Positions 7,935-15,727 of a stretch of DNA of 46,724 bases are shown piece by piece; position 1 is the first letter of the stretch; the number at the start of each line of letters is the position of its first letter. The notes beneath the pieces were generated by a model. The model was not told the origin of the DNA. It made no database searches and saw only the letters and a program-made list of their open reading frames with translations. Origin of the DNA: a virus; IMG/VR virus record IMGVR_UViG_3300034630_000004, positions 1 through 46,724 of that record; one strand, written 5' to 3'. Both the position numbers and the translations under genes were made by a program.

Positions 7935-8830
7935 CAGGCCACCACAATGCTGATGCGATCGGCCGAGACAGCCATGATCTGGAAGAAGCTGATCGCGACA
8001 GGAACAGCCCCGGGCGATGCCGGCACGATGCTCGCGCGCACGTCGTCGACTTCGATGTTCGGATAGCGGCTCTCGACCGCCTGCCGGATCAGATATTCGG
8101 TCACGTCCTGGCCGTTGCGGGGGCGGCTTGCCCCGGTCAGGGCATCGGCCAGCCCGGCGGCGATCGACAGCGCCGACGGCGGCGGGCAGCCGTTACGGTC
8201 CGGGCGCGCGATCACGTCGACCTCGATCTCGACCGCGATCTCGACCGGCCGGATGATCTTGATCGACCGGCAGAAGCCTTCGATCGTCGTCTCGACAGTC
8301 GTGTTGCCGTGTGTTCCGATACCCGGCACGACATAGGCTCGGATGGTCTGGGCGATCTCGTCGTCGTCTCCGCCAAGGATAGCAACCGCGACGTGCTGGC
8401 GCGGGATGCCGTCGGCGTCGGTCGTGTCGGTCTCGTTCACATAGGTCTGGACCCAGGTGACGCCGTTCAGCGCCGAGAGGGCTTGCCCCAGGTCGCTCAT
8501 GTCGATGCGGGCGCGGCCGGCATTGGTGATGGCCTGCCGGAAGTCGATGTCGCTCTCGCCGAGGCCGCGCGTCAGGAGACGCAGCTTCGCGATCTGGTCG
8601 AGCCGAACGCCCTCAGCCTGATCGGGATCGAGGCTCTGGTAGACCGAGAGCGCGATCTCCCACAGCGAGGCGGCGAGATCCGCATGCAGGCCATTGAGCT
8701 CGCCGAGCGGCGATGCCGGCGACTGGACGACGCCGGGCCCGAACGTCGCGACGTTGGCGGCTTCAATATCGGCAAGGATCTCCGGCAGCCGCTTCAGTTC
8801 GAAGCCGCTCGGGATGACGCCATAGGCCAT
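7934..8830 (-). CDS. Baseplate J-like protein
   Basis: 298 aa from the ATG at 8830; a longer in-frame start would run through the preceding gene. The pattern G-V-I-P-S-G-F near the start, then S-P-L-G-E-L-N, Y-Q-S-L-D-P-D-Q-A-E-G and L-D-Q-I-A-K-L is characteristic of the J family (Mu gp47/T4 gp6-like), which forms the baseplate wedge ring. The C-terminal half holds the typical A-V-E-S-R-Y-P-N-I-E-V-D-D-V segment. It starts 8 bases after the gp25-like gene, the standard gene order. Confidence 0.88.
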   Translation of the reverse strand: MAYGVIPSGFELKRLPEILADIEAANVATFGPGVVQSPASPLGELNGLHADLAASLWEIALSVYQSLDPDQAEGVRLDQIAKLRLLTRGLGESDIDFRQAITNAGRARIDMSDLGQALSALNGVTWVQTYVNETDTTDADGIPRQHVAVAILGGDDDEIAQTIRAYVVPGIGTHGNTTVETTIEGFCRSIKIIRPVEIAVEIEVDVIARPDRNGCPPPSALSIAAGLADALTGASRPRNGQDVTEYLIRQAVESRYPNIEVDDVRASIVPASPGAVPVAISFFQIMAVSADRISIVVA

Positions 8831-8837
8831 GGGTGCC

Positions 8838-9206
8838 TCAGAATTGAATGTCGAGGATGTCGTCGAAGACGGTCGCGACCTGGCAGCGCTCGATCCGCAG
8901 GCCGCGCGAGGCCCGGTCGTAGACCGCACTGAACTCGAGGATCTCGGTCACGCCAGGCGTCGCCGCAATCTCCGCCTTGATGATGCTCTCCGCGAGGGGA
9001 AGCTCGGAGGGCGGCCGGCCGAGCATGTATTTCGTCCACTCGACGCCGGCATCGGTGTCGAGGAACCACTCGCCTCGCCAGAGCATCAACCGCTGCCGGA
9101 TGTGCTCCCCGATCGCCTCAGCGTCGTAGACGAGCATCGGCGAGCCAGTCTCGTCGAGACGCAGGTCGTTGTGCGGCTGAATCGACAGCCCGACGAACTC
9201 AGCCAT
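8838..9206 (-). CDS. gp25/W-like baseplate wedge protein
   Basis: 122 aa from ATG 9206, which overlaps the end of the spike gene by 8 bases. The block E-A-I-G-E-H-I-R-Q-R-L-M-L-W-R-G-E-W-F-L-D, then G-V-E-W, is the common signature of small wedge proteins of the gp25/W group (or the related DUF2634 type), which start sheath assembly from the baseplate. Length is normal for the family. Confidence 0.82.
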   Translation of the reverse strand: MAEFVGLSIQPHNDLRLDETGSPMLVYDAEAIGEHIRQRLMLWRGEWFLDTDAGVEWTKYMLGRPPSELPLAESIIKAEIAATPGVTEILEFSAVYDRASRGLRIERCQVATVFDDILDIQF

Positions 9207-9903
9207 GGATTGCGTCCAGCCTGGCGATGATGGCGTCGGCCGCGACCACGAACGGGCTATCCAGCGGCGCGCCGGAGTTCGTGTGATTGCGGAACACCGT
9301 CGCCAGGTCGCGGATGATCTGGAACAGGCTGTCGCCGTTCTCACCCTTGAGGTCGATCTTGCCAGCAGCAGAGACCGTCAGCTTGTCCGTGCCATTCGGC
9401 CCGCCGACGATGGCCGAGGAGCCCCCTGCCCGCGCCTGCAACCCGCTCTTGCCGTCCTTGGAGCCGAAATGCGCCCCGGCGGCCGGCATGTTCTCCATGA
9501 CGTTGCTGTCCTCGCCGCCGCCTGGATAGGCGATGGCGTCTGACAGGTCATGCATGCGGCCAGGGGCGCCGTCGGCGTCGCCGCCATCCGTCTGGCTCTT
9601 GTCGACACTACGCTGGCGGACATGGAGCGTGACCGGGTCGCCGGCCTTCAGGTCGTAGTGGGCGCCGAAGCCGCCGCCGCCCGGCATCGCGACCTTGATC
9701 TCCTGGAGATCGGGCGCCTTGAGCACTTTGTCGCCGAACCGGCGCTCGAGCTTAGGGCGCACCGTCGCGCGCTGGGTTGCCCGGTCGTAGCTGACAATCT
9801 CGCCGTCGAGCGTCGTATTGATCTCGCGGCGCTCGGACTCTGTGGCGGCGAACAGCCCTTCAACTGGGCTTCGCCGCGTGGATGTGCCCTGATGGCCGGC
9901 CAT
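9199..9903 (-). CDS. Baseplate spike protein, Gp138/gpV-like
   Basis: 234 aa. Residues about 20-100 form an OB-fold-like N-terminal domain of the Gp138_N type (T-L-D-G-E-I-V-S-Y-D, R-P-K-L, G-D-P-V-T-L-H). The C-terminal part has short alternating beta repeats (K-S-G-L-Q-A, D-K-L-T-V-S-A-A-G-K-I-D-L-K-G) expected for a membrane-piercing needle. A Gly-rich loop (M-P-G-G-G-G-F-G) lies near residue 74. It follows the hub gene directly, with start and stop nearly abutting. Confidence 0.82.
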   Translation of the reverse strand: MAGHQGTSTRRSPVEGLFAATESERREINTTLDGEIVSYDRATQRATVRPKLERRFGDKVLKAPDLQEIKVAMPGGGGFGAHYDLKAGDPVTLHVRQRSVDKSQTDGGDADGAPGRMHDLSDAIAYPGGGEDSNVMENMPAAGAHFGSKDGKSGLQARAGGSSAIVGGPNGTDKLTVSAAGKIDLKGENGDSLFQIIRDLATVFRNHTNSGAPLDSPFVVAADAIIARLDAIHG

Positions 9904-10772
9904 TACCTTACGACCTTCCCGCCTTCGACGCGGCTGCCCTCGGCCTCGACGTACCAGTCTTGACCCTCGTTCGTGCCGCTGAAGGTGACGTCCGACACGC
10001 GGAAGATGCCGCCGCCCTCGTCAGTCTTGCGCTTGTCGCGCCCGCTCTCCTCGTCGAGGAAGTCGGATCGAACATCGATCTGCCGGCCGGGCGCGATGTT
10101 TGGATTGAGGAGCGCCTTGATCTTCACGCCCTTGTCGGTGATCTCGGGGATCCCAATCATACCGGTTTCGCTCGACACGATGGTGGTCCCCTGAAGGGTC
10201 TGGTCGTTCTTCACCGCCTCGATCTGGCCGTTCTGGATCGACCAGTAGAAGCCATGCTCACGGCCGATCTTGTCCATCTCCGACCATGACCACCCGAAAA
10301 GACTGACGGGCCGCTTGTAGGCCGGCAGATCGTCTATTCCCTTCGTCTCACCCTTGGTGGCACCGGGCATCTCGCCCGCAAGGTAGTCGACAATCTGCTT
10401 CGGTTTGGTGCCGGCCGGAAACGTCTTGGACACAGCGCCCTTGCTGAAGGCCTCATCGCCGTCGCCGCATTCCATCTCGGATTTGACGTCCGCGGTGTCC
10501 TTGGTGTGTGTGACGTCGCGAATGCTTCCTTTGAAGATCGTCGAGAGTGCGCCGCTCTTGTAGCCAACCTTGAGCTCGATTGTGTCGAACTCCTCGCCGA
10601 GCTGCTTGCGGTGGCTCTTGGTCAGGTTCCAGACCGCGATCGTCGCGGTGTTCTGCTTCGAGCCGATGCCCTTCGACACGCTGAAGTCGATCTTGAGCTC
10701 GCGCACCGTGAGGGTGCCGGCCTTGCCGGATACCGTCACCTCAGCAACCCTGCCCCACTGACGAACACTCAC
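9903..10772 (-). CDS. Tail hub protein, gpD-like
   Basis: 289 aa. The N-terminal region (R-E-L-K-I-D-F-S-V-S-K and A-T-I-A-V-W-N-L-T) and the G-Y-K-S-G/F-K-G-S-I segment look like the beta-barrel hub proteins (gpD/gp27-like) that join the tail tube to the spike. The middle has the common S-E-M-D-K-I-G-R-E-H-G-F-Y-W module. The start overlaps the plug-like gene by 4 bases. The hub assignment is supported by order: Dit-like, plug, hub, spike, wedge, J. Confidence 0.8.
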   Translation of the reverse strand: MSVRQWGRVAEVTVSGKAGTLTVRELKIDFSVSKGIGSKQNTATIAVWNLTKSHRKQLGEEFDTIELKVGYKSGALSTIFKGSIRDVTHTKDTADVKSEMECGDGDEAFSKGAVSKTFPAGTKPKQIVDYLAGEMPGATKGETKGIDDLPAYKRPVSLFGWSWSEMDKIGREHGFYWSIQNGQIEAVKNDQTLQGTTIVSSETGMIGIPEITDKGVKIKALLNPNIAPGRQIDVRSDFLDEESGRDKRKTDEGGGIFRVSDVTFSGTNEGQDWYVEAEGSRVEGGKVVR

Positions 10773-11089
10773 GCTGCAGCCTCGGCGGGGTCGTAGTGGA
10801 AGAGCCGAACACGCCCGGAGGGTAGTTCCGTGCGGCCGGGCTGAGCGCCCTCATCGCCCCACGGCGCTGCGATCAGGCTGCCTATGCCGAGCGCGAAGGG
10901 CGCAACCAGGTCAACGCCGAGAACGATCTTGCGCCCTGAAAGAACGCGAACTCCATCGACGTCGAGGTTGAATGACCAGCGGTCGTCAAAGGTCGAATAG
11001 TTGACGGCGAAGTCGCAGCGCCGACCGGCGAGCGTCGTCGTGAACGCCTGCGAGGGCGCGTCGATGATCGGAAGCTCGCGATAGGGCAT
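10769..11089 (-). CDS. Baseplate plug protein, Pam3 gp18-like
   Basis: 106 aa beta-rich protein. The pattern A-F-T-T-T-L-A-G-R-R-C-D-F-A-V-N-Y-S-T-F-D-D-R-W-S recalls the small plug-type proteins described in the simple baseplate of cyanophage Pam3 (PF22479-type). It sits between the Dit-like and hub genes. This gene, together with the Dit-like and gp138-like proteins, suggests a compact baseplate. Assigned from memory of the family pattern. Confidence 0.7.
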   Translation of the reverse strand: MPYRELPIIDAPSQAFTTTLAGRRCDFAVNYSTFDDRWSFNLDVDGVRVLSGRKIVLGVDLVAPFALGIGSLIAAPWGDEGAQPGRTELPSGRVRLFHYDPAEAAA

Positions 11090-11092
11090 GGC

Positions 11093-11593
11093 TCAGTCGA
11101 CGGCCTTGGCGTTGTCGAGGATGCTGTTCGTCGTGGCCGGAATGCTCTGGCTGGTTCGCGCCGAAACCTGACCGCGTTGCGTCGTCGTCTGGGCCTTGTC
11201 GTCCGCACTCGTCCCGCCGCTCGATTCCGTGCTGACGATCCGGACCTCGCGCAATTCGGCAGTGAACTTGAGAACCCGAGGATGCTCCCTGTCCCGGATG
11301 GGATTGAGCTTCTGGATCATCATGTTTTGGCAGACCTTCAGCCCTGTGATCAGGGTGAAGGGCTCGGCCGCCTTCTGGACCGCTAGCAGTTGCTGAAAGG
11401 CCGCGACGGCCCGCGGGCCGTCGACGACCGATTCCAAAATGACCTTGTATGGCAGAAGCCAGGCATGGTCGGAGATCTTCGTGCCCTGCTCGACCGGGTG
11501 ATCGGCGATCTCCATCTCCGACTCGTGCTCTTCGGAGATCACGACGTCGACGAAGACGCCGCCGATCGAGCGGCTGACGAGAATACAGCTCAT
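11093..11593 (-). CDS. Dit-like baseplate/tail protein
   Basis: 166 aa. The E-E-H-E-S-E-M-E-I-A-D-H-P-V-E-Q-G block followed by I-S-D-H-A-W and V-I-L-E-S is the usual N-terminal pattern of Dit-like phage tail proteins. The last 40 residues are low-complexity Ser/Thr/Gln. It would form the ring connecting tail tube and hub. It is the first baseplate gene after the tape measure, apart from a small gene on the opposite strand. Confidence 0.75.
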   Translation of the reverse strand: MSCILVSRSIGGVFVDVVISEEHESEMEIADHPVEQGTKISDHAWLLPYKVILESVVDGPRAVAAFQQLLAVQKAAEPFTLITGLKVCQNMMIQKLNPIRDREHPRVLKFTAELREVRIVSTESSGGTSADDKAQTTTQRGQVSARTSQSIPATTNSILDNAKAVD

Positions 11594-11650
11594 GGGATTC
11601 GACTCTCGCGCGGCAGAATGCCAGCCTCAGCCGGCAACTTGGGAGCGATC

Positions 11651-11881
11651 ATGTTCGAGAATGTCGAGCTTGGAATCCCCTGCCCTGGCTGCGGCCATAA
11701 GACCCCAAAGTCGATCGGATTTATTAGGGCGAACTCGGTACTCGTCTGTGCCGGCTGTAATGAGGTGGTCACCGTCAAGGGTGACGAGTTGATCGCCGGT
11801 CTCGACAAGGCCGACAGGAGCATCGCCGATCTCAGGAATAAGCTCGGCGGCCGTAAGAGGACGAACAAAATCAAGTTCTGA
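11651..11881 (+). CDS. Small zinc-ribbon protein, opposite strand within tail operon
   Basis: 76 aa. Two CxxC pairs (C-P-G-C at residues 11-14 and C-A-G-C at 33-36) make a treble-clef or zinc-ribbon fold; the C-terminal half is a charged helix ending in a basic tail. GGGAG lies four bases before the ATG. It occupies the gap between the Dit-like gene and the tape measure and is transcribed against the late operon. This is the arrangement of a moron gene that can be expressed in the lysogen. Function unknown; nucleic-acid binding is a guess. Confidence 0.7.
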   Translation: MFENVELGIPCPGCGHKTPKSIGFIRANSVLVCAGCNEVVTVKGDELIAGLDKADRSIADLRNKLGGRKRTNKIKF

Positions 11882-11910
11882 CGCGTCGGGACTTAGTCTC
11901 AAGGTGAGGC

Positions 11911-13413
11911 TCATGGAGCGGTCAGCGCTCCCGTCGAGGTGTTGGCGCCCTTGGTCGAGATCGCGCCGAGCACGGCGTTCTTGACCGCCGAGGCGACGGC
12001 ATCGAGACCCGAGGCCTGGACGTTGATGCTCGGTGAGATCGTGCGCTGGTCGTTGCCGATGTTCTCGTATTTGCGGTTGTCGGTCTTCTGCTCGGCCTGC
12101 TGCTGCATCTTCGCGGCATTGGCCTCGGGCGAGATCTGCTTTTTGATCCGCTCGGAGCGGGCCTTGATGCTGTCCTCGAACCGCTGCTGAGAACGATCCG
12201 CGGCAGCCTTCAGGTCATCGTCGGTCGCACGTCCGAGCCCGCTGGCCCGATTGGCCTCCCGCTCCATCTCGGTGCGAGCGTTGCGCTCACCGACCGTCTC
12301 CTTGATGATCCCGGTCCGCTTGGCGAACGCGATCACGCTGTCGAGGAAACTGTTTAGCCCGGGCAGAAAGCCGCCTGCGAGGGAAGTGCCGATTTCCTTG
12401 AACCGTTCCGACAAGCCTTGCAGTAGGGCATCGAACTTGAGGCCGGCCTCGACGGCCTGATTGGCGACCTCTGCTCGTGCTCCCTCCTCCTTGTTCGACG
12501 TCGTCGGGAAGAGGCGCGAAATCTCGCTGGCGAGGGCGTCGAACTGCTTGGCGGTCATCCCATCCAGCAGAACCTTGAGCCGGCCGCTGATCCCCGAATC
12601 CTCGGCAAGCTGATCGTTCTTGCGATCCTGTTCGATGGCTTTCTTGCGGAGCGCAGCGGCCTTCTTCGGCGCCTTGCTGCCGAGCGCATCCGCCTGCTTG
12701 CGAAGGTTGGCCGCCTGCTCGGTCGCACGCTTGTAGGCCTGGAAGACGTCTAGGGCGATCGCAGCGCTGTCGCGCGACTTGCCCGTCCTGGGATCGACGT
12801 TGAAGCTCGGGTCGATGCCGAAGCCCTGGAATTTCTTCTTGGCCTCATCGGCCTCGTCGCCACCCTTGCGGATGGTCTTGGCCACCTCGTCGATCGCGCC
12901 AACGACCTTCTTGGCCTCATCCGCGAAGCCGACTCCGAACCCGGCGCCCTTGATGATGTTGCCGACGGTCTCAAGGTTCTGCGCGCTGGTGCCAATCTCG
13001 GCGGCCGCGAGGCGGACTTCCCGCCGGGCGAGCGCAGCCTTGACGCCGATTGCGACGAAGCCTGCGGCGACGACCGCAGCCCCTGCCGCCAGCCCGGCGA
13101 ACACGCCGACGAGCCGGATCGCAATCATCAGGACGGTTCGGAGAGCACTGGCGGCGATAGCGCCCGCTCGACGCAATCCGGCGAGCGCGGTGCTGAGAAG
13201 CAGGATTCCACGGCTCGACTTCTTCGACTGGTCCCCGAGCTTGCCGACGCCGACAGCCGCGACCGTGGCGGATGCCCCCGCAGCCTTGAGAGGGTTGGAA
13301 GATGCAATGACCGCCTTCTTGGTGGCGTCGAACTGCTTGGCCGCAGCCTTGAGCTTGCCCAGGCCCTCGACCTCAAAGCCGAGCTTGGAGACGAGTTCCT
13401 CGATGACGGCCAT
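11911..13413 (-). CDS. Tape measure protein
   Basis: 500 aa, mostly helical and Ala/Lys-rich, with a hydrophobic block at about residues 75-125 that could span a membrane during DNA entry. Coiled-coil-prone segments occur around residues 225-275 and 370-430. The C-terminus is Ala/Ser-rich. Position between the tail chaperones and the baseplate genes is standard. At about 1.5 A per residue the length would give a tail of roughly 75 nm (inference), short for a myovirus. The secreted-protein gene lies just upstream. Confidence 0.87.
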   Translation of the reverse strand: MAVIEELVSKLGFEVEGLGKLKAAAKQFDATKKAVIASSNPLKAAGASATVAAVGVGKLGDQSKKSSRGILLLSTALAGLRRAGAIAASALRTVLMIAIRLVGVFAGLAAGAAVVAAGFVAIGVKAALARREVRLAAAEIGTSAQNLETVGNIIKGAGFGVGFADEAKKVVGAIDEVAKTIRKGGDEADEAKKKFQGFGIDPSFNVDPRTGKSRDSAAIALDVFQAYKRATEQAANLRKQADALGSKAPKKAAALRKKAIEQDRKNDQLAEDSGISGRLKVLLDGMTAKQFDALASEISRLFPTTSNKEEGARAEVANQAVEAGLKFDALLQGLSERFKEIGTSLAGGFLPGLNSFLDSVIAFAKRTGIIKETVGERNARTEMEREANRASGLGRATDDDLKAAADRSQQRFEDSIKARSERIKKQISPEANAAKMQQQAEQKTDNRKYENIGNDQRTISPSINVQASGLDAVASAVKNAVLGAISTKGANTSTGALTAP

Positions 13414-13421
13414 GGGCGTTC

Positions 13422-13802
13422 CTACTCAGGGATAAACTCGGCCTCCCTGATGGTGAAGCCGCCGCGATGTTCCTCGCGGAGTGTCACTTTGAAGATCAGC
13501 GACCCACGGCACTCTTTCGAGTAGCTGGAATTCGACGCGCGGCTGCAAAACCGTTCGAGCTGGTAGATCGTGCGGGGCGTCATGCCCGCGTCGTCGAGCT
13601 TGGCGCCGGATGTCGCGTCCCGAACCAGCCCGCCGCTGTATTGCGCGAAACCGAAGATCATCACGCGGTCGATGCGGACGATGTCGCCGGCCCAGGCCGC
13701 GCGATTGCGCTCGAGCTCCGCGAAGGTGACGACTCGAGGCGCCTGTTGGGCCTGAGCCGCGACCGCAAAGACCAAGACCGTTCCAAGAGCCACTGACCGC
13801 AT
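13422..13802 (-). CDS. Secreted protein of unknown function between tail genes
   Basis: 126 aa from ATG 13802 (an alternative start at 13814 adds four residues). A clear Sec signal (M-R-S-V-A-L-G-T then a hydrophobic core) ends in A-Q-A with likely cleavage before Q-Q-A-P. The mature protein of about 105 aa is beta-rich with two cysteines that could pair. It lies between the tail chaperone genes and the tape measure. A periplasmic protein is unexpected here; it may act in lysogenic conversion or superinfection exclusion, or be cell-envelope related. Not recognised. Confidence 0.7.
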   Translation of the reverse strand: MRSVALGTVLVFAVAAQAQQAPRVVTFAELERNRAAWAGDIVRIDRVMIFGFAQYSGGLVRDATSGAKLDDAGMTPRTIYQLERFCSRASNSSYSKECRGSLIFKVTLREEHRGGFTIREAEFIPE

Positions 13803-13858
13803 TCTCGCCTCCATGTGCGGCGGCAGTTAGCGGCGCCAGAATGCCTCACGCTACGGGA

Positions 13859-14463
13859 TCATCGGCCGGGGCGTCCCAGATCCGCAGTCGCCTTCGCGGC
13901 CAGATGGTCCTCGAGGTCGAGCACCTCATGCATGTCGAAGAGATCGTCGAGATTGTAGATCGTGCGGAGGTCGTGACGGGAGGCAAGCGGCGGATCGGAA
14001 CGCGTCGGCCGCCACAGAAAAAGGTCGGCGGCGACGTTTGGAGCGATGGAGCGAACCTGTGAAGCCGAGAGGCTTACGCCGCCCTGCTGACCTTCTGGAG
14101 GACCGAGCCCGCTCCGTCGGCGAAAAAATGGCCGAACTCCGTCTGCAGGGCGAACATCGCGATCGCCAGCAGCTCCTGCAGATCCATGACGCCCGGTACG
14201 GCCTCGTCGCCGTCGACATGGCAATGCCGGACCATGTCCATGACCAGCGAGAAGACGGCGTCCGTATCCATGTCCGCAGTAAATGAGGCGATCGCTTGCA
14301 TCGCCAGCATGTCCCGCCGGGCTTCGTCTTCCGTGGCGATGGCCTCGATCAATCCGGATGCCGGCCCGAGCACCTTCAACACACGCAGGAGCATCTTGAG
14401 CCCCTCATCCGCAGGCAGCCGATCGTAGCGCACGGTGCGGCCCTGGATCTTCTTTTCAGCCAT
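13859..14463 (-). CDS. Tail assembly chaperone fusion (GT-type) made by -1 frameshift
   Basis: Predicted 201-aa product: 114 residues of the upstream chaperone, then a -1 slip on T-TTT-TTC (minus strand, 14122-14128) and 87 residues in the new frame, ending at 13859. The downstream frame has no convincing start of its own. It encodes a sensible extension (V-R-S-I-A-P-N-V-A-A-D-L-F, then an acidic D-L-F-D-M-H-E-V-L-D-L-E-D helix). This matches the G/GT arrangement of lambda and many other tailed phages, where the T extension recruits the tail tube protein to the tape measure. The frameshift is predicted from sequence only. Confidence 0.7.
14074..14463 (-). CDS. Tail assembly chaperone (G-type)
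   Basis: 129 aa, helical and acidic, unshifted product. The pattern R-Y-D-R-L-P-A-D-E-G-L-K-M-L-L-R and the later L-Q-E-L-L-A-I-A-M-F-A-L-Q-T-E-F-G-H-F-F resemble tail assembly chaperones of the XkdN/Phage_TAC kind. It lies between tube and tape measure genes as expected. Only the last 15 residues are lost when the ribosome slips into the GT frame. Confidence 0.78.
   Translation of the reverse strand: MAEKKIQGRTVRYDRLPADEGLKMLLRVLKVLGPASGLIEAIATEDEARRDMLAMQAIASFTADMDTDAVFSLVMDMVRHCHVDGDEAVPGVMDLQELLAIAMFALQTEFGHFFADGAGSVLQKVSRAA
14122..14128 (-). promoter_or_regulatory. Programmed -1 ribosomal frameshift heptamer
   Basis: Minus-strand T-TTT-TTC in register with codons 112-114 (His-Phe-Phe) of the chaperone gene, a canonical X-XXY-YYZ heptamer. 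After slipping, the -1 frame stays open for 87 codons. It is the only run of six T in the gene. Confidence 0.7.
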
Positions 14464-14623
14464 GTGGCTTCCTTCGGGTGATGAAACGGATGCGGTCGCT
14501 CTCGCGCGCCTGGTCGTATATTTGACGGATGGATGAGGCCGCGGCCTTCATCTGGCCTCGGGCCGCCTTGCCGACGGCATCCTTCAAAGCGCGGCGGGCA
14601 GCGAGGCAGCGAGAGCAGGCCAT
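14456..14623 (-). CDS. Small basic phage protein
   Basis: 55 aa from ATG 14623. Starts with a C-S-R-C pair near the N-terminus, then a basic helical region (A-R-R-A-L-K-D-A-V-G-K). Its end overlaps the tail chaperone start by 8 bases, suggesting translational coupling. Small proteins of this kind between tube and chaperone genes are common, but I do not recognise this one. Confidence 0.55.
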   Translation of the reverse strand: MACSRCLAARRALKDAVGKAARGQMKAAASSIRQIYDQARESDRIRFITRRKPHG

Positions 14624-14697
14624 GGGACGGTCTCCGCGATCATCCCGTTGCGTCAGACGCGCCGATCGGGTTCGATACACTGTACCGGGAGGCCTAA

Positions 14698-15048
14698 TTG
14701 AAGCTGACGCTTGATCTACCTGATGACCTTGTTGCCAAGCTGGACGAGTGGATCGAGCAGCATGTCGAGTTTCGCCCGACCAGGGAGGAGGCCTTGCAGG
14801 CGATCATCCAACAGCGTCTAGCGCCGATGGCTCTGGAGACCGCCAACGGACTATATCAAATGGCACAACATTGGCAGGTCGCTGAGGCCCAGCTACCCGC
14901 AGGAACCCGGCCGTGCCTAATCCTGTCCCCGGCGGAAGGAGCGGGCATGATGATGCTCCTCGACGACAAACAAGCGTTGGAGATGGCATCTCAATTGGTT
15001 GATGTGGTGAAGGAGCGTGGTCCAGGCTCACAGGAGCTTCCTCATTGA
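14698..15048 (+). CDS. Ribbon-helix-helix-like protein, opposite strand in tail region
   Basis: 116 aa. The first 45 residues (L-T-L-D-L-P-D-D-L-V-A-K-L-D-E-W-I then R-P-T-R-E-E-A-L-Q-A-I-I) read like a CopG/Arc-type ribbon-helix-helix DNA-binding domain; the rest is unassigned. TTG start with GGGAGG upstream. The stop overlaps the start of the next small gene (TTGA), so the two form a two-gene unit pointing against the late operon. It could be a regulator or antitoxin-like protein. No toxin family is recognised in the partner. Confidence 0.65.
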   Translation: MKLTLDLPDDLVAKLDEWIEQHVEFRPTREEALQAIIQQRLAPMALETANGLYQMAQHWQVAEAQLPAGTRPCLILSPAEGAGMMMLLDDKQALEMASQLVDVVKERGPGSQELPH

Positions 15049-15245
15049 GTGACGAACTGAACGAGAAGATCGACCGCCTCCAGATGGAGGTTTCGCAACT
15101 GCGTGAATTCGCTGTGATGCAGCTCGCGGTAATCCAGGTGATGGCCCTGAAGATGGGCATCGCGCCACAGCAGATGGCAGCGCTTAGCCCGATTCCTATC
15201 CCCACGCCGTTCGATCTGATGGATAGCCTCAAGCCGAAGGGTTAG
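15045..15245 (+). CDS. Small coiled-coil protein paired with the RHH-like gene
   Basis: 66 aa. N-terminal 30 residues are a heptad-like helix (I-D-R-L-Q-M-E-V-S-Q-L-R-E), followed by a Met-rich hydrophobic stretch and a Pro-rich tail. The TTG start overlaps the upstream stop by 4 bases. Its own stop overlaps the end of the tail tube gene, which is read from the other strand. Function unknown; the pair may be a moron unit. Confidence 0.55.
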   Translation: MSDELNEKIDRLQMEVSQLREFAVMQLAVIQVMALKMGIAPQQMAALSPIPIPTPFDLMDSLKPKG

Positions 15246-15694
15246 GCCGCCGGGTTGTAGCTGATGTCGTTGCTCTGCCAGCAGTTACAAAAGATCTGCC
15301 ACTCGCGCTCTGTCGCGTTGGCGCCGAACGACTTGCTCGGCTCCTTGGTGATGACGGCCGAGGAGCAACCGCCGCCCTCGCCAGTTCCAGTATCGACCAG
15401 GCCGACCGTCAGCAGGCGCTGAGATCCCATCCGCATCGCCTTCACGCGCTGCTCGAGATACTGGTTCATCGCCGAGTTGGCCTGCAGCTTGATCGTCAGC
15501 AAGGCCGACTGGTCGGCGCTGATCGAGACCACGGACGCGCCGTCGGCGCCAGTCAGCGGCGTGCCAAGGTCGGTGTTGCGTTCAACGGTGATCGCGTCGT
15601 CGCCTTCCCAAAGACCAATGACCTTCCGGCCATCGATCGTCAGGGCGACATTCATGGCGCTGTAGAGGGTCAGCGGAGGGCAGTTCACGGCCAT
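15242..15694 (-). CDS. Tail tube protein, DUF3277-like
   Basis: 150 aa beta-rich protein. The pattern V-A-L-T-I-D-G-R-K-V-I-G-L-W-E-G-D-D-A-I-T-V-E-R and the A-D-Q-S-A-L-L-T-I-K-L-Q segment fit DUF3277/KPP10-type tube proteins; they form the inner tube of contractile tails. It follows the sheath gene directly, which is the normal order sheath, tube, chaperones, tape measure. A Cys-containing C-terminus is slightly unusual. Confidence 0.82.
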   Translation of the reverse strand: MAVNCPPLTLYSAMNVALTIDGRKVIGLWEGDDAITVERNTDLGTPLTGADGASVVSISADQSALLTIKLQANSAMNQYLEQRVKAMRMGSQRLLTVGLVDTGTGEGGGCSSAVITKEPSKSFGANATEREWQIFCNCWQSNDISYNPAA

Positions 15695-15727
15695 GGGTGG
15701 TGCTCCTGGTCAGGTCAGGCCGAGGCC

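Noticed and set aside
14698-15245. RHH-like pair as a definite toxin-antitoxin system
   Set aside because: Only the first protein shows a DNA-binding pattern. The second has no toxin motif, so it is kept as unknown.
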